From NCBI RefSeq assembly GCF_902712855.1, contig NZ_LR743507.1, forward strand, positions 4,760,001-4,824,000: a DNA stretch of 64,000 bases, given 5' to 3'. This DNA is from Variovorax paradoxus. GTDB taxonomy: Bacteria; Pseudomonadota; Gammaproteobacteria; Burkholderiales; Burkholderiaceae_C. The notes under the pieces are model-generated. The model saw only the letters and a program-made list of their open reading frames with translations. It was not told the origin of the DNA and did no database searches. Positions 26,579-35,872 of this stretch are shown here, piece by piece (the stretch's first letter is position 1; each line of letters opens with the position of its first letter). The position numbers and the translations under genes are program-made.

Positions 26579-26898
26579 AGGTTGTGTTCCTGCGGTCCGC
26601 CGAGGCCGACCTGAAGGACCTGAGGCGCTACATCATCAAGAACTTCGGCAACGACACCTGGACTGTGAGCTACGAGAAGATCAAGCAGTCCGTGGCGATG
26701 ATCGAAGCACACCCACAGGCGGGACGGGTTCCTGAAGAGCTGGAAAACCTGAACGCGGCCCAATACCGGCAAGTCATCTCCGGCAGGAACCGCCTCATCT
26801 ACGAGGTGCGCATGGACATCGCCTACATCCACGTCGTCTGCGACACGCGACGAGATTTGAAAAGCCTGCTCATGCGGCGCATGGTTGGCGCCGATTAA
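26575..26898 (+). CDS. Type II toxin, RelE/ParE superfamily
   Basis: 107-residue toxin with a TTG start formed from the antitoxin stop (TTGA). The fold signature is SAEADLKDLRRYIIKNFGNDTW at the N-terminus and AQYRQVISGRNRLIYEVR with YIHVVCDTRRD at the C-terminus. RelE-type proteins cleave mRNA on the ribosome and ParE-type proteins poison gyrase; sequence alone does not separate them here. The gene is convergent with the OLD-like ATPase gene, whose stop lies 43 bp away. Confidence 0.88.
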   Translation: MKVVFLRSAEADLKDLRRYIIKNFGNDTWTVSYEKIKQSVAMIEAHPQAGRVPEELENLNAAQYRQVISGRNRLIYEVRMDIAYIHVVCDTRRDLKSLLMRRMVGAD

Positions 26899-26940
26899 GG
26901 TCCCGCGTGCCCGCCGTTGGCTGCGCCGTGCGGCATCCGA

Positions 26941-28455
26941 TCAGACAACGGGGGCCAAACGAGCGTCGGCGTGCTCGCTGGCTGTCCCGGCGGTTGTTCC
27001 AGCCATCCTGGCATTTGTCTTTGCGTTCGCATCCCCAGCAACGTTCTTCGCAGGCTCCACAGCCGTCCCGCTCAGCGCCAGCGCGGCCTTCAACGGAAAC
27101 AGCGTGCGCTCGTCTCCCTGCGCCGTGTTGCTCACCGTCGTCCCTGCCGTTTCGCCGAGGCTGGCGGTGCGCACCGCGTCCGGCCGGTGCACCGGCACCA
27201 TGAACGGCGAGTGCGTGGTGTAGATGATCTGGTTGCCGAAGTCCTGTTCGAAGTGCGCGAGCAGGTCGGCCTGCGAGTGCGCGTGCAGGTGAAGACCGGG
27301 CTCGTCGAGCAGCATCACGGCGTCTTCCGCGCGGCCGCCCCGGGTGTCGGCGAAGAACGCGATGTAGAACGAGAAGAACCACTGGAAGCCGCGGCTGCGC
27401 TCGTCGAGGTTCACCTCCACGTCGTACGCGCCGTCGGGGTCGGACACCAGCGTGTCGAGGTAGGGGCCGTCGAGGTTGAAGCGCACCTTCAGCGGACGGT
27501 CCTTCCACAGGCGGCGGATCTCTGCCGTCACCACCGCGCCGGCGCGGTTCGCCAGCTGGTTGCGCGTGGCCTGGTCGTTCCTGTCGAGCAGGTCGTGCAG
27601 CTGCTGCGGGTCGAGCCCTGCGACCTTGCACAGCTTGCCGAAGCTCTGCTGCGCGGGCGTGAGCTGTCCCCAGCCCTGGCGGCCCAGGTATTCGGCGATG
27701 TTCTGACGGCCGGGCAGCGCGGGGTACTCGTCCACGTAGACGAAGCGCGGCAGGTTCTCGAGCACCCAGGCGCGTGCGCGCGCGTGCGCAGGTTCGTCGT
27801 CGGCGATGGAGAGTGCCAGCTCCTCGAGCTCGGCGAGCATCTGGTCCTGCTTGTCGCTGAGTTCGGCGCCGGCCGCGGCAAGTGCCTTGCGCAACGCCTG
27901 CATGGCCTGCACCGCGCCGGCCGACCAGCGGACGTGGTCGGGACTCATGATCATCGCGGCGTCGAAGGTGTCGGCCTCCTGCTCGAGCGCGGCGCGCGCC
28001 TCCTCGGCCACCTTCTCCGCGGCGGCCTTCACGGCCGGCACGATCTTGCGGACCTTGCCCTTGATGTCGCCGACATCGAGCGACAGCGGCGCAAGGCCTT
28101 CGAGCCCGCCGGTGCGCGTGGCGGCATAACCGCGGCGCGCGGTGACGTGGCGCACGCCGGCCGCACGCGGAAAGATCGCGGCCAGCGCGGCCTGTTCGCT
28201 GTCGTCCAGGCTCCAGCGCGTGAAGACGACCGGCGTGTCGCCGGTGCACTCTTCGAGCCGGCGATGGCGCGGAAAGTCCTTGATGGGGCTGATTTCGACC
28301 GGGCCTTCGGCCGGGTTCAGGCTGTGGAGTGCGCGCAGCAGGTTCGACTTGCCGCTGTCGTTCCGACCAAGGATCGCCGTGATCCGAGAGGAATCGATGA
28401 GGCCGCTGTCGTTGATCGAGCGAAAGTTGGTGATCTGGAATGACGCCAAGCGCAT
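26941..28455 (-). CDS. OLD-family-like AAA ATPase lacking a TOPRIM domain
   Basis: 504-residue ABC/SMC-like ATPase. Walker A GRNDSGKSN (30-38), the OLD-type ERSRGFQWFFSFYIAFF block (352-368), Walker B AVMLLDEPGLHLHAHSQ (379-395) and sensor YTTHSPF (412-418). In OLD nucleases a segment like TLFPLxAALG (here 451-460) leads into the TOPRIM nuclease domain. Here it is followed by only about 45 Ala/Thr/Gly-rich residues and a stop. The protein therefore keeps the ATPase but has no nuclease. OLD proteins act in phage defence and DNA repair. The role of this shortened form is unknown, and it may be a decayed or repurposed gene. The ATG at 28455 lacks a good ribosome site. Confidence 0.8.
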   Translation of the reverse strand: MRLASFQITNFRSINDSGLIDSSRITAILGRNDSGKSNLLRALHSLNPAEGPVEISPIKDFPRHRRLEECTGDTPVVFTRWSLDDSEQAALAAIFPRAAGVRHVTARRGYAATRTGGLEGLAPLSLDVGDIKGKVRKIVPAVKAAAEKVAEEARAALEQEADTFDAAMIMSPDHVRWSAGAVQAMQALRKALAAAGAELSDKQDQMLAELEELALSIADDEPAHARARAWVLENLPRFVYVDEYPALPGRQNIAEYLGRQGWGQLTPAQQSFGKLCKVAGLDPQQLHDLLDRNDQATRNQLANRAGAVVTAEIRRLWKDRPLKVRFNLDGPYLDTLVSDPDGAYDVEVNLDERSRGFQWFFSFYIAFFADTRGGRAEDAVMLLDEPGLHLHAHSQADLLAHFEQDFGNQIIYTTHSPFMVPVHRPDAVRTASLGETAGTTVSNTAQGDERTLFPLKAALALSGTAVEPAKNVAGDANAKTNARMAGTTAGTASEHADARLAPVV

Positions 28456-28481
28456 GCAGGAATTTCTCTTCTGAAATGAAT

Positions 28482-28517
28482 ACGGGGCCGGGGAATGTAT
28501 TGCATCCCCGGCCCCGT
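28482..28517 (-). terminator. Hairpin terminator after the ybbP-like gene
   Basis: Near-perfect 13-bp stem ACGGGGCCGGGGA / TCCCCGGCCCCGT (28482-28494 and 28505-28517) around a 10-nt loop. It lies between the stop of the ybbP-like gene (28543) and the start of the ATPase gene. Read on the minus strand it is followed by ATTCATTT, a poor T-tract, so termination may be partial. Confidence 0.6.
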
Positions 28518-28542
28518 CCTCGATCTGCGCAGAAGAAAAAGA

Positions 28543-31059
28543 TTACTCGGCCGCGCGCCTCAGCGTATCGACCACCGGGCGGCGCAGCACGTCGCGCAGG
28601 CCCCACCATCCCGCGCCCAGCGCCAGCACCGCGCCCGCCAGCGCGCCGGCAACGGGCACCAACGGCGACGCGGTCCAGGTGAACTCGAACACGTAGCGCG
28701 CCAGCGCCCAGCCGATCGCCGAAGCCACGATGCTCGCCAGGAAGCCCGCGAGCAGGCCCACGCCCGCCAGCTCGGCGCGCTGTACCTGGCGCAGCAGGCT
28801 GGCGCGTGCGCCCACCGCGCGCATCACGGCGAACTCGCGCGCGCGCTCCTCGCGCGTGGCGGTCACCGCGGCGAACAGCACCACGAGGCCGGCGGCCAGC
28901 GTGAAGCCGAACAGGAACTCCACCGCGCGGATCACCTGGTCGAGCACGCGCTGCAGCTGGTTGATGGTGGCGCTCATGTCCACGTTGGTCACGTTGGGGT
29001 AGCTGCGCACCAGCGCGTTGTCGAAGCCGCGCGTCTCGGGAGCGCGGAAGGCGCCCATGTAAGTGGTGGGCACGTCGGCCAGCGAAGCCACGGTGTACAT
29101 CACGAAGAAGTTGGCATGCAGCGAGCCCCAGTCGACCTTGCGCAGCGACGTGATGCGCGCGTCGTTCTGCATGCCGCCGATGTCGAAGCGCAGCGAATCG
29201 CCCAGCTTCAGGCCCAGCGTCTCGGCCAGGCCTTCTTCCACGCTGACCTCGCCCTTGGCGTCGGGCGTCCACCTGCCGGCGGTGATGCTGTTGTGCGCGG
29301 GCGCCTCGACGCTGTTGCTCAGGTTGAACTCGCGGTCTACCAGCCGCTTGGCACGGTCCTCGGTGTAGTCGTCGGGCGTCACCGGCCTGTCGTTGATGGC
29401 CACGAGCCGGCCGCGGATCATCGGGTACCAGTCGAACTTGCGCACGCCGGCGTCGCGCAGCGACTTCTGGAAGGCCTCGCTCTGGTCGGGCATGACGTTG
29501 ATGACGAAGCGGTTCGGCGCATCCGGCGGCGTGGCCTTGCGCCAGCTGGCCACGAGGTCGGTTCGCAGCAGCACCAGCAGCACCAGCGCCAACAGGCCCA
29601 CCGACAGCGCGCTGACCTGCACCACCGCATAGGCCGGCCGCGCCGAGATCTGCCGCGTGGCCAGCACCAGCCAGCGCGGCGCGGTGGTCTCGTTCACGCT
29701 GCGGCGCAGCACCTTCACCGCCAGCCAGCTCAGGAGCGCGAACACGGCCACCGCGCCTGCGAACCCGCCGACCGCGATCAGGCCCAGCTTGATGTCGCTG
29801 CTCGCCGCCATCAGCAGTGCCGCGAAGCCCGCCACGCCGATGCCCAGCACCGCGAGCGACGCCGGCTTGAGCCCGCCGACGTCGCGGCGGATCACGCGCA
29901 GCGGCGGCACCTTGGCCAGTTGCAGCACCGGCGGCAGGCCGAACGCGAACAGCAGCGTGAGCCCCATGCCCAGGCCGAAGGCCACGGGCCACAACGTGGC
30001 GGCCGGCAATGCGGTCTCGACCAGCCCGGCCAGCAGCAGCACGAACACGTAATGCACCCCGAAACCGATGACCACGCCCAGCCCGCTGGCCACGATGCCG
30101 ATCACCGCGAACTCGAAGGCATAGGCCACCGCGATGGTGCGCTGGCTCTGGCCGAGCACGCGCAGCATCGCGCAGTCGTCGAGGTGGCTGGCCGCGAAGC
30201 CGCGCGCGGCCAGCGCCACCGCCACCGCCGACAGCAGCGCCGCCAGCAGCGCCACCAGGCTCAGGAATTTCTCGGCGCGGTCGAGGGTCTGGCGCATCTC
30301 CGGACGGCCGCCCTCGAAGGAGTCGAGCCGCACGCCGCGCAGGTCGCCCTTCTTGATGGCGGCGTCGGCCCAGTCGGTGAAGCGCTTGACTGCAGCGTCG
30401 CTGCCGGCCACCGCATAGCGGTAGCCCACGCGGCTCGCCGGCTGCACGAGCCCGGTGCGCGCCACGTCGGCCTGGTTGAGCATCACGCGCGGCGAGAAGC
30501 TCATGAAGCCGGCGCCGCGGTCGGGTTCCAGCGTGATCACGCGGCCCACGCGCAGGCTGGTGTCGCCCAGCAGCAGCGGGTCGCCGACCTTCAGGCCGAG
30601 CGAGTCGAGCAGCGAGGCATCGACCCAGGCCTCGCCGGGCGGCGGAATGTCGCGCGTGACGCTGCCCGCACCGTCGAGCGTGGCGGAGGTCTGCAGGCTG
30701 CCGCGCAGCGGATAGCCGGCGGTGACGGCCTTCAGCGCCACCAGCTTGCTGGCGCCGCCCTGCGCGTCCTCGGCGCGCGCCATGGTCGGAAAGCCATAGG
30801 TGGCCGTGCCTTGCAGCCCCAGCGACCTTGCCTGCGCCACGAAGGCCTCGGGCGTCGGGTTGTCGCTGACCACCACGGCGTCGCCACCCAGCAACTGGCG
30901 CGCATCGCGCTTCAGCCCGCCCTGCAGGCGATCGGCGAAGAAGCCGACAGCCGTGAGCGCGGCCACGGCCAGCAGCACGGCAACGATCAACAGGCGCAGT
31001 TCACCGGCGCGCAGGTCGCGCCAGAGCGTGCGCCAACCCAGGCGGAGGGAGGCATTCAT
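28543..31059 (-). CDS. ybbP: YbbP-like ABC transporter permease (MacB/FtsX family)
   Basis: 838-residue inner-membrane protein with two MacB/FtsX permease units. The N-terminal helix (ELRLLIVAVLLAVAALTAVGFFADRL) is followed by a periplasmic domain. Central helices lie at about residues 265-420, then 440-500. A second periplasmic domain precedes the last helices, with AVTATREERAREFAVMRAVGA, the conserved cytoplasmic coupling region. E. coli YbbP works with the ATPase YbbA beside the lipase TesA. No ATPase gene is adjacent here, so the partner must be elsewhere. Possible roles are lipid or lipoprotein handling in the envelope. Confidence 0.85.
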   Translation of the reverse strand: MNASLRLGWRTLWRDLRAGELRLLIVAVLLAVAALTAVGFFADRLQGGLKRDARQLLGGDAVVVSDNPTPEAFVAQARSLGLQGTATYGFPTMARAEDAQGGASKLVALKAVTAGYPLRGSLQTSATLDGAGSVTRDIPPPGEAWVDASLLDSLGLKVGDPLLLGDTSLRVGRVITLEPDRGAGFMSFSPRVMLNQADVARTGLVQPASRVGYRYAVAGSDAAVKRFTDWADAAIKKGDLRGVRLDSFEGGRPEMRQTLDRAEKFLSLVALLAALLSAVAVALAARGFAASHLDDCAMLRVLGQSQRTIAVAYAFEFAVIGIVASGLGVVIGFGVHYVFVLLLAGLVETALPAATLWPVAFGLGMGLTLLFAFGLPPVLQLAKVPPLRVIRRDVGGLKPASLAVLGIGVAGFAALLMAASSDIKLGLIAVGGFAGAVAVFALLSWLAVKVLRRSVNETTAPRWLVLATRQISARPAYAVVQVSALSVGLLALVLLVLLRTDLVASWRKATPPDAPNRFVINVMPDQSEAFQKSLRDAGVRKFDWYPMIRGRLVAINDRPVTPDDYTEDRAKRLVDREFNLSNSVEAPAHNSITAGRWTPDAKGEVSVEEGLAETLGLKLGDSLRFDIGGMQNDARITSLRKVDWGSLHANFFVMYTVASLADVPTTYMGAFRAPETRGFDNALVRSYPNVTNVDMSATINQLQRVLDQVIRAVEFLFGFTLAAGLVVLFAAVTATREERAREFAVMRAVGARASLLRQVQRAELAGVGLLAGFLASIVASAIGWALARYVFEFTWTASPLVPVAGALAGAVLALGAGWWGLRDVLRRPVVDTLRRAAE

Positions 31060-31126
31060 GGGCGCGACGATAGCCCAGAGGACGGCGCTCGGCCGGATTC
31101 GAGGGTTATTGCCGGTTTTGGCCTAC

Positions 31127-31161
31127 TTGATCGGCCCAAGGCCCTGTCGCATGATGCGACA
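31127..31161 (+). promoter_or_regulatory. Candidate promoter and palindromic operator of the formate dehydrogenase operon
   Basis: TTGATC (31127-31132), 17-bp gap, CATGAT (31150-31155). The -10 sits inside a perfect palindrome TGTCGCAT-G-ATGCGACA (31145-31161). A protein bound there would block RNA polymerase, so a repressor operator is the simplest reading. The site lies about 100 bp before the lipoprotein gene that begins the operon. No obvious cognate repressor gene is adjacent. Confidence 0.5.
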
Positions 31162-31259
31162 AAAGGTCCTGCCGTCGCGACCGGGCATTCGATCCGGCGG
31201 CGGCAAGGGCCCAAAAAAACATTCCATTGTCTGGCGGTCCTTTCCCCGAAGGAGTGTCG

Positions 31260-31565
31260 ATGCCGAGATGCCAGCGCCTGCAGACCCTGGGCCTTTGCCT
31301 GGCCTTCGGCATGTTGCTGAGTGCCTGCGACCCGAAGCCCGCCGCGGCCCCGGCCTCCAGCACTCCCGCCGCGGCACCATCGGGTGCCAGTCCGAGCGGC
31401 ATCAAGCCTGCCGACTCCGGCGACAAGGTCGACGCCACCACCGCGCACAAGGGCCCTTCCGAAGGCGGCGCGGCCGTCGGCGGCGTCAGCGGGCCAGGCG
31501 GCGGCAACACCTCGGGCAGTTCAGCGCCCGCCCCGAGCGGCGGCGATGGCACGGCGCCGAAGTAG
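31260..31565 (+). CDS. Small Ala/Pro/Gly-rich lipoprotein
   Basis: 101-residue predicted lipoprotein. Signal LAFGMLLSAC puts the lipid-bearing Cys at residue 23. The mature part is low-complexity (Ala, Pro, Gly, Ser) with no fold I recognise. GAAGGAG stands before the ATG at 31260, so the longer frame starting at 31227 is not needed. It is 82 bp upstream of the formate dehydrogenase alpha gene on the same strand and downstream of the predicted promoter, which makes it the likely first gene of the operon. A role in anchoring or assembling the periplasm-facing enzyme is a guess. Confidence 0.7.
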   Translation: MPRCQRLQTLGLCLAFGMLLSACDPKPAAAPASSTPAAAPSGASPSGIKPADSGDKVDATTAHKGPSEGGAAVGGVSGPGGGNTSGSSAPAPSGGDGTAPK

Positions 31566-31647
31566 CGCAGCCCGCTCCTCCAGTTTTCCCACGCAAAGAA
31601 GAAGCTTCGATGAAACACACCACTTCACCGCTGCAGGAGGCCATGTC

Positions 31648-34600
31648 ATGGACATAAGCCGCCGGCAATTCTTCCGCGTCAGCAGCGCGGGGCTGGTCGG
31701 CTCCAGCATCGTGGCGCTCGGGTTCTCGCCGACCGCCGCGCTGGCCGAGGCCCGCAACTTCAAGCTCGCGCGCACCACAGAAACCCGCAACACCTGTCCC
31801 TACTGCTCGGTGGGCTGCGGGCTCATCATGTACAGCCTCGGCGACAAGGCGAAAAACGTGGTGCCCGCCATCCTCCACATCGAGGGCGACGCCGACCACC
31901 CGGTCAACCGCGGCACGCTGTGTCCCAAGGGCGCGGGGCTGTTGGACTTCGTGCACAGCACCAACCGGTTGAAGTACCCCGAGGTGCGCGAGCCCGGCGG
32001 CACCGAATGGAAGCGCATCGGCTGGGACGAGGCGCTGGACCGCATCGCGAAGCTGCTCAAGGCCGACCGCGACGCCAACTTCCAGACCACCAACGCCGAC
32101 GGCAAGACCGTCAACCGCTGGACCAGCTCCGGCATGCTGTGCGCATCGGCTTCCTCCAACGAAACGGGCTACATCACCCACAAGGCATTCCGCTCGACCG
32201 GGATGCTGGTGTTCGACAACCAGGCACGCGTCTGACACGGACCCACGGTGGCCAGTCTGGCCCCGACGTTCGGCAGAGGCGCGATGACCAACCACTGGCA
32301 GGACATCCAGAACGCGGATGTCGTGCTGATCATGGGCGGCAACGCCGCGGAGGCGCATCCGTGCGGCTTCAAGTGGGTCATCGAGGCCAAGAAGCAGAAC
32401 AAGGCGCGCCTTGTCGTGGTGGATCCGCGCTTCACGCGCTCGGCCGCCATGGCCGACTACTACGCACCGGTGCGCGCGGGCTCGGACATCGCGTTCCTCG
32501 CGGGGGTCATCAACTTCCTGCTGAGCAACGACAGGATCCAGACGGAGTACGTACGCAACTACACGAACGCGACCTTCATCGTCGGGCCTGACTACAAGTT
32601 CGAGGACGGCCTGTTCAGCGGCTACAACGCCGAGAAGCGCAACTACGACCCCAAGTCGTGGAACTACGCGCTGGACGAAGCCGGTTTTGCCAAGGTCGAC
32701 ATGACCATGCAGGACCCGCAGTGCGTGCTGCAGGTCATGAAGCGCCACTACGCGCGCTACACGCCCGAACTGGTGAGCCGCATCACCGGCACGCCACAGG
32801 ACAAGTTCCTGAAGGTGTGCGAGTACATCGCCAGCACCAGCGTGCCCACGCGCACCATGACCATCATGTACGCGCTGGGCTGGACGCAGCACAGCCAGGG
32901 CTCGCAGATGATCCGCACCGGCGCCATCGTGCAGCTGCTGCTGGGCAACATCGGCGTGCCGGGCGGCGGCATGAACGCGCTGCGTGGGCACAGCAACATC
33001 CAGGGCCTGACCGACCTGGGGTTGCTGTCGAACTCGCTGACGGGCTACATGTCGCTGGCGCGTGACAGCGAGCAGACGCTGGACGACTACTACAAGACCC
33101 GCGCGCTGAAGCCGCTGCGGCCCAACCAGATGAGCTACTGGCAGAACTACCCGAAGTTCTTCGTCAGCATGCAGAAGTCTTGGTGGGGCGATGCGGCCAC
33201 GGCGCAGAACGACTGGGCCTTCCACTACCTGCCCAAGATCGACAAGCTCTACGACGTGCTGCAGGCCTTCGAGCTCATGAGCCTGGGCAAGCTCAACGGC
33301 TACATCTGCCAGGGCTTCAACCCGGTGGGCTCGTTCCCCGACAAGCGCAAGATCGTCGAGGGGTTGTCGAAGCTCAAGTTTCTGGTCACCATCGACCCGC
33401 TGGTGACCGAGACCAGCGAGTTCTGGCGCAACTTCGGCGAGTTCAACGACGTGAAGACCGCCGAGATCCAGACCACGGTGTTCCGGCTGCCATCGACCTG
33501 CTTCGCGGAAGAAGACGGCTCGCTCACCAATTCCAGCCGCTGGCTGCAGTGGCACTGGAAGGGCGCCGAGCCGCCGGGCGAGGCCAAGGGCGACATCGAG
33601 ATCGTGGCGGGCATCTACAACCGCATCCGCCAGGCCTACATCAAGGACGGCGGCGCGTTTCCCGATCCGATCGTCAAGCTCACCTGGCCCTACAAGATTC
33701 CGCACTCGCCCTCGGCGCAAGAGCTGGCGATGGAATACAACGGCCGCGCGCTCACCGACCTGCTCGACCCGAAGGACCCGACCAAGCCGCCGCTTGCGAA
33801 GGCCGGCGAACAGATCTCGGGCTTCGGGCTCCTGCGCGACGACGGCTCGACCGCCTCGGGCTGCTGGATCTACGCCGGCGCATGGACGCAGGCCGGCAAC
33901 CAGATGGCGCGGCGCGACAACGCCGACCCGTACGGCATCGGCATGGTGCAGAACTGGGCGTGGGCGTGGCCCGCGAACCGGCGCATCCTCTACAACGGCG
34001 CGTCGACCGATCCGGCCACCGGCAAGCCGTGGATCGCCAGGCGCGGCCTCGTCGCGTGGAACGGCAAGCAGTGGACCGGCGCGGACGTGCCCGACATCCG
34101 TCCCGACGCCGACCCGATGGAAGCCGAGGCGGTGCGCCCGTTCATCATGACCGCCGAGGGCGTGGCCCGGCTGTTCGCGCCGACGGGCATGGCCGAAGGC
34201 CCGCTGCCGGAGCATTACGAGCCGTTCGAGTCGCCGCTGACGAACAACCTGATGCACCCGAACAACGCCGTGGCGCGCGCCAACCCCGCAGCACGCATCT
34301 TCAAGGGCGACCTCGAGCGCCTCGGCGTGCCGAAGGACTTCCCGTACGTGGCCACCAGCTACCGCCTGACCGAGCACTTCCATTACTGGACCAAGAACGT
34401 GCGCACCTCGGCCATCATCCAGCCGCAGCAGTTCGTCGAGATCGGCGAGGAACTGGCCAGGGAGAAGGGCATTGCCAACGGCGAGATCGTGAAGGTGTCG
34501 AGCAAGCGTGGCTACATCAAGGCCGTGGCGCTGGTCACCAAGCGCATCGTCGGACTGCAGGTGGACGGACGCACGGTGCACACCGTGGGGCTGCCCAACC

Positions 34601-34725
34601 ACTGGGGTTTCGTGGGCGTGGCGAAGCCGGGCTACCTCGTGAACACGCTCACGCCGTTCGTGGGCGACGCGAACACGCAGACGCCGGAGTACAAGTCGTT
34701 CACGGTGAACATCGAGAAGGCGTGA
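31648..34725 (+). CDS. fdnG: Selenocysteine-containing formate dehydrogenase, alpha subunit
   Basis: 1025-residue catalytic subunit of the membrane-bound FDH-N/FDH-O type, oxidising formate to CO2 at a Mo- or W-bis-pterin centre facing the periplasm. The Tat signal is SRRQFFRVSSAG. The 4Fe-4S motif is CPYCSVGCG...LCPKG. An in-frame TGA at 32233-32235 (codon 196, the same number as Sec in E. coli FdnG) lies in NQARV-Sec-HGPTVASLAP, followed by a SECIS-like hairpin. The two open halves share one frame, and all conserved blocks continue past the TGA. AGGAGG (31635-31640) precedes the ATG. The genes for decoding, selA, selB and selC, lie 6-10 kb downstream. Not a pseudogene. Confidence 0.96.
32236..32270 (+). 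promoter_or_regulatory. SECIS-like element of the formate dehydrogenase mRNA
   Basis: Directly after the UGA, GGCCA (32250-32254) and TGGCC (32258-32262) form a 5-bp stem around the loop GTC. The GTC loop and the 14-nt distance from the UGA resemble the E. coli fdhF and fdnG elements that SelB reads. The sequence also has to code for protein (HGPTVASLAP). Confidence 0.75.
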
Positions 34726-34761
34726 GATGAAGCAGCTTCTCGACACACTCGATGCCCTGGT

Positions 34762-34880
34762 CTTTCTCCCTCCCCCGCTGGGGAGGGCCGGGTGGGGGCA
34801 CGACGGCCTCCACGACCACACGGCGCCTCATCGAAGGCCTGCCCCCATCCCCGCCTTCCCCCAGAGGGGAAGGAGCAAGA
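34762..34880. repeat. Repeat family B, palindromic intergenic element
   Basis: Arms CTCCCTCCCCCGCTGGGGAG-GGCCGGGTGGGGGC (from 34767) and GCCCCCATCCCCGCC-TTCCCCCAGAGGGGAAGG (to 34873) can pair across a 40-nt centre. It occupies the junction between the alpha and beta subunit genes and so may shape relative expression. Confidence 0.75.
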
Positions 34881-34899
34881 CCCCGAACCGGAGCCGCTG

Positions 34900-35862
34900 A
34901 TGTCCTCCCTCCAGACCCTCGACATCGCCGCCCGCTCGGCCACCACCACGCCGTCGCCCGACATCCGCCACCGCCCGCAGGTCAAGCAGGTGGCCAAGCT
35001 GATCGACGTCTCGACCTGCATCGGCTGCAAGGCCTGCCAGGTGGCGTGCATGCAATGGAACGACCTGCGCGACGAGGTCGGCACCACGCACGGCACCTAC
35101 GACAACCCGGTCGATCTCACGCCGTCGTCGTGGACGGTGATGAAGTTCTCCGAGGTGGAGCCCGAGGCCGGCAAGCTCGAATGGCTGATCCGCAAGGACG
35201 GCTGCATGCACTGCGACGACCCGGGCTGCCTGAAGTCGTGCCCCTCGCCGGGCGCCATCGTCAAGTACAGCAACGGCATCGTCGACTTCATCAGCGAGCA
35301 CTGCGTGGGGTGCGGCAACTGCGTCACCGGCTGCCCGTTCGACGTGCCGCGCATCAGCAAGGGCGACAACAAGGCCTACAAGTGCTCGCTGTGTTCCGAC
35401 CGCGTGGGCGTGGGCCTGGAGCCGGCCTGCGTCAAGGCCTGCCCCACCGGCGCGCTGCATTTCGGCACCAAGGAGGACATGCACGAGTACGCCTCGGAGC
35501 GCATCGTCGACCTGAAGGACCGCGGCTTCTCCAATGCTGGCGTGTACGACCCCGCGGGGGTAGGCGGCACGCACGTCATGTACGTGCTGCAGCACGCGGA
35601 CCGTCCCGGCCTGTATGCCGGCCTGCCGAAGGACCCGCACATCAGCCCGCTGGTGTCGCTGTGGAAGGGCGTGGCCAAGCCGCTGGCCATGGTCGCGATG
35701 ATCGGCGCGGTGGTCGGCAGCTTCTTCCACTACATGAAGGCCGGCCCGATCGAGCCGAAGGACGACCACCCCGACGCCGACCTCGACGGCCGGCCCGACG
35801 ACGAGGTCGTGATCGAGCAGCCGCCGCCGCCCGCTTCGCCGATCCATCCGCCTCGTGCATGA
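34900..35862 (+). CDS. fdnH: Formate dehydrogenase iron-sulfur (beta) subunit
   Basis: 320-residue electron-transfer subunit. Four 4Fe-4S motifs carry electrons from the alpha subunit to the cytochrome: CIGCKACQVAC, CMHCDDPGCLKSCP, CVGCGNCVTGCP, and CSLCSDRVGVGLEPACVKACP. A single C-terminal membrane helix (PLAMVAMIGAVVGSFFHYM) anchors it, with an acidic, Pro-rich tail. GGAG precedes the ATG at 34900. It lies 174 bp after the alpha gene, the gap being filled by a repeat element, and 10 bp before the gamma gene. Confidence 0.95.
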   Translation: MSSLQTLDIAARSATTTPSPDIRHRPQVKQVAKLIDVSTCIGCKACQVACMQWNDLRDEVGTTHGTYDNPVDLTPSSWTVMKFSEVEPEAGKLEWLIRKDGCMHCDDPGCLKSCPSPGAIVKYSNGIVDFISEHCVGCGNCVTGCPFDVPRISKGDNKAYKCSLCSDRVGVGLEPACVKACPTGALHFGTKEDMHEYASERIVDLKDRGFSNAGVYDPAGVGGTHVMYVLQHADRPGLYAGLPKDPHISPLVSLWKGVAKPLAMVAMIGAVVGSFFHYMKAGPIEPKDDHPDADLDGRPDDEVVIEQPPPPASPIHPPRA

Positions 35863-35872
35863 GGAGAATGCG

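Noticed and set aside
28482..28517. Strong rho-independent terminator
   Set aside because: The stem is excellent but the following minus-strand sequence is not a clear T-tract, so it was listed with moderate confidence only.
31648..34725. Formate dehydrogenase alpha gene split into two reading frames (ending at 32235 and resuming at 32248), suggesting a pseudogene
   Set aside because: Both halves are in the same frame, the stop is TGA at the Sec position, a SECIS-like hairpin follows, and selA, selB, selC and selD are present.
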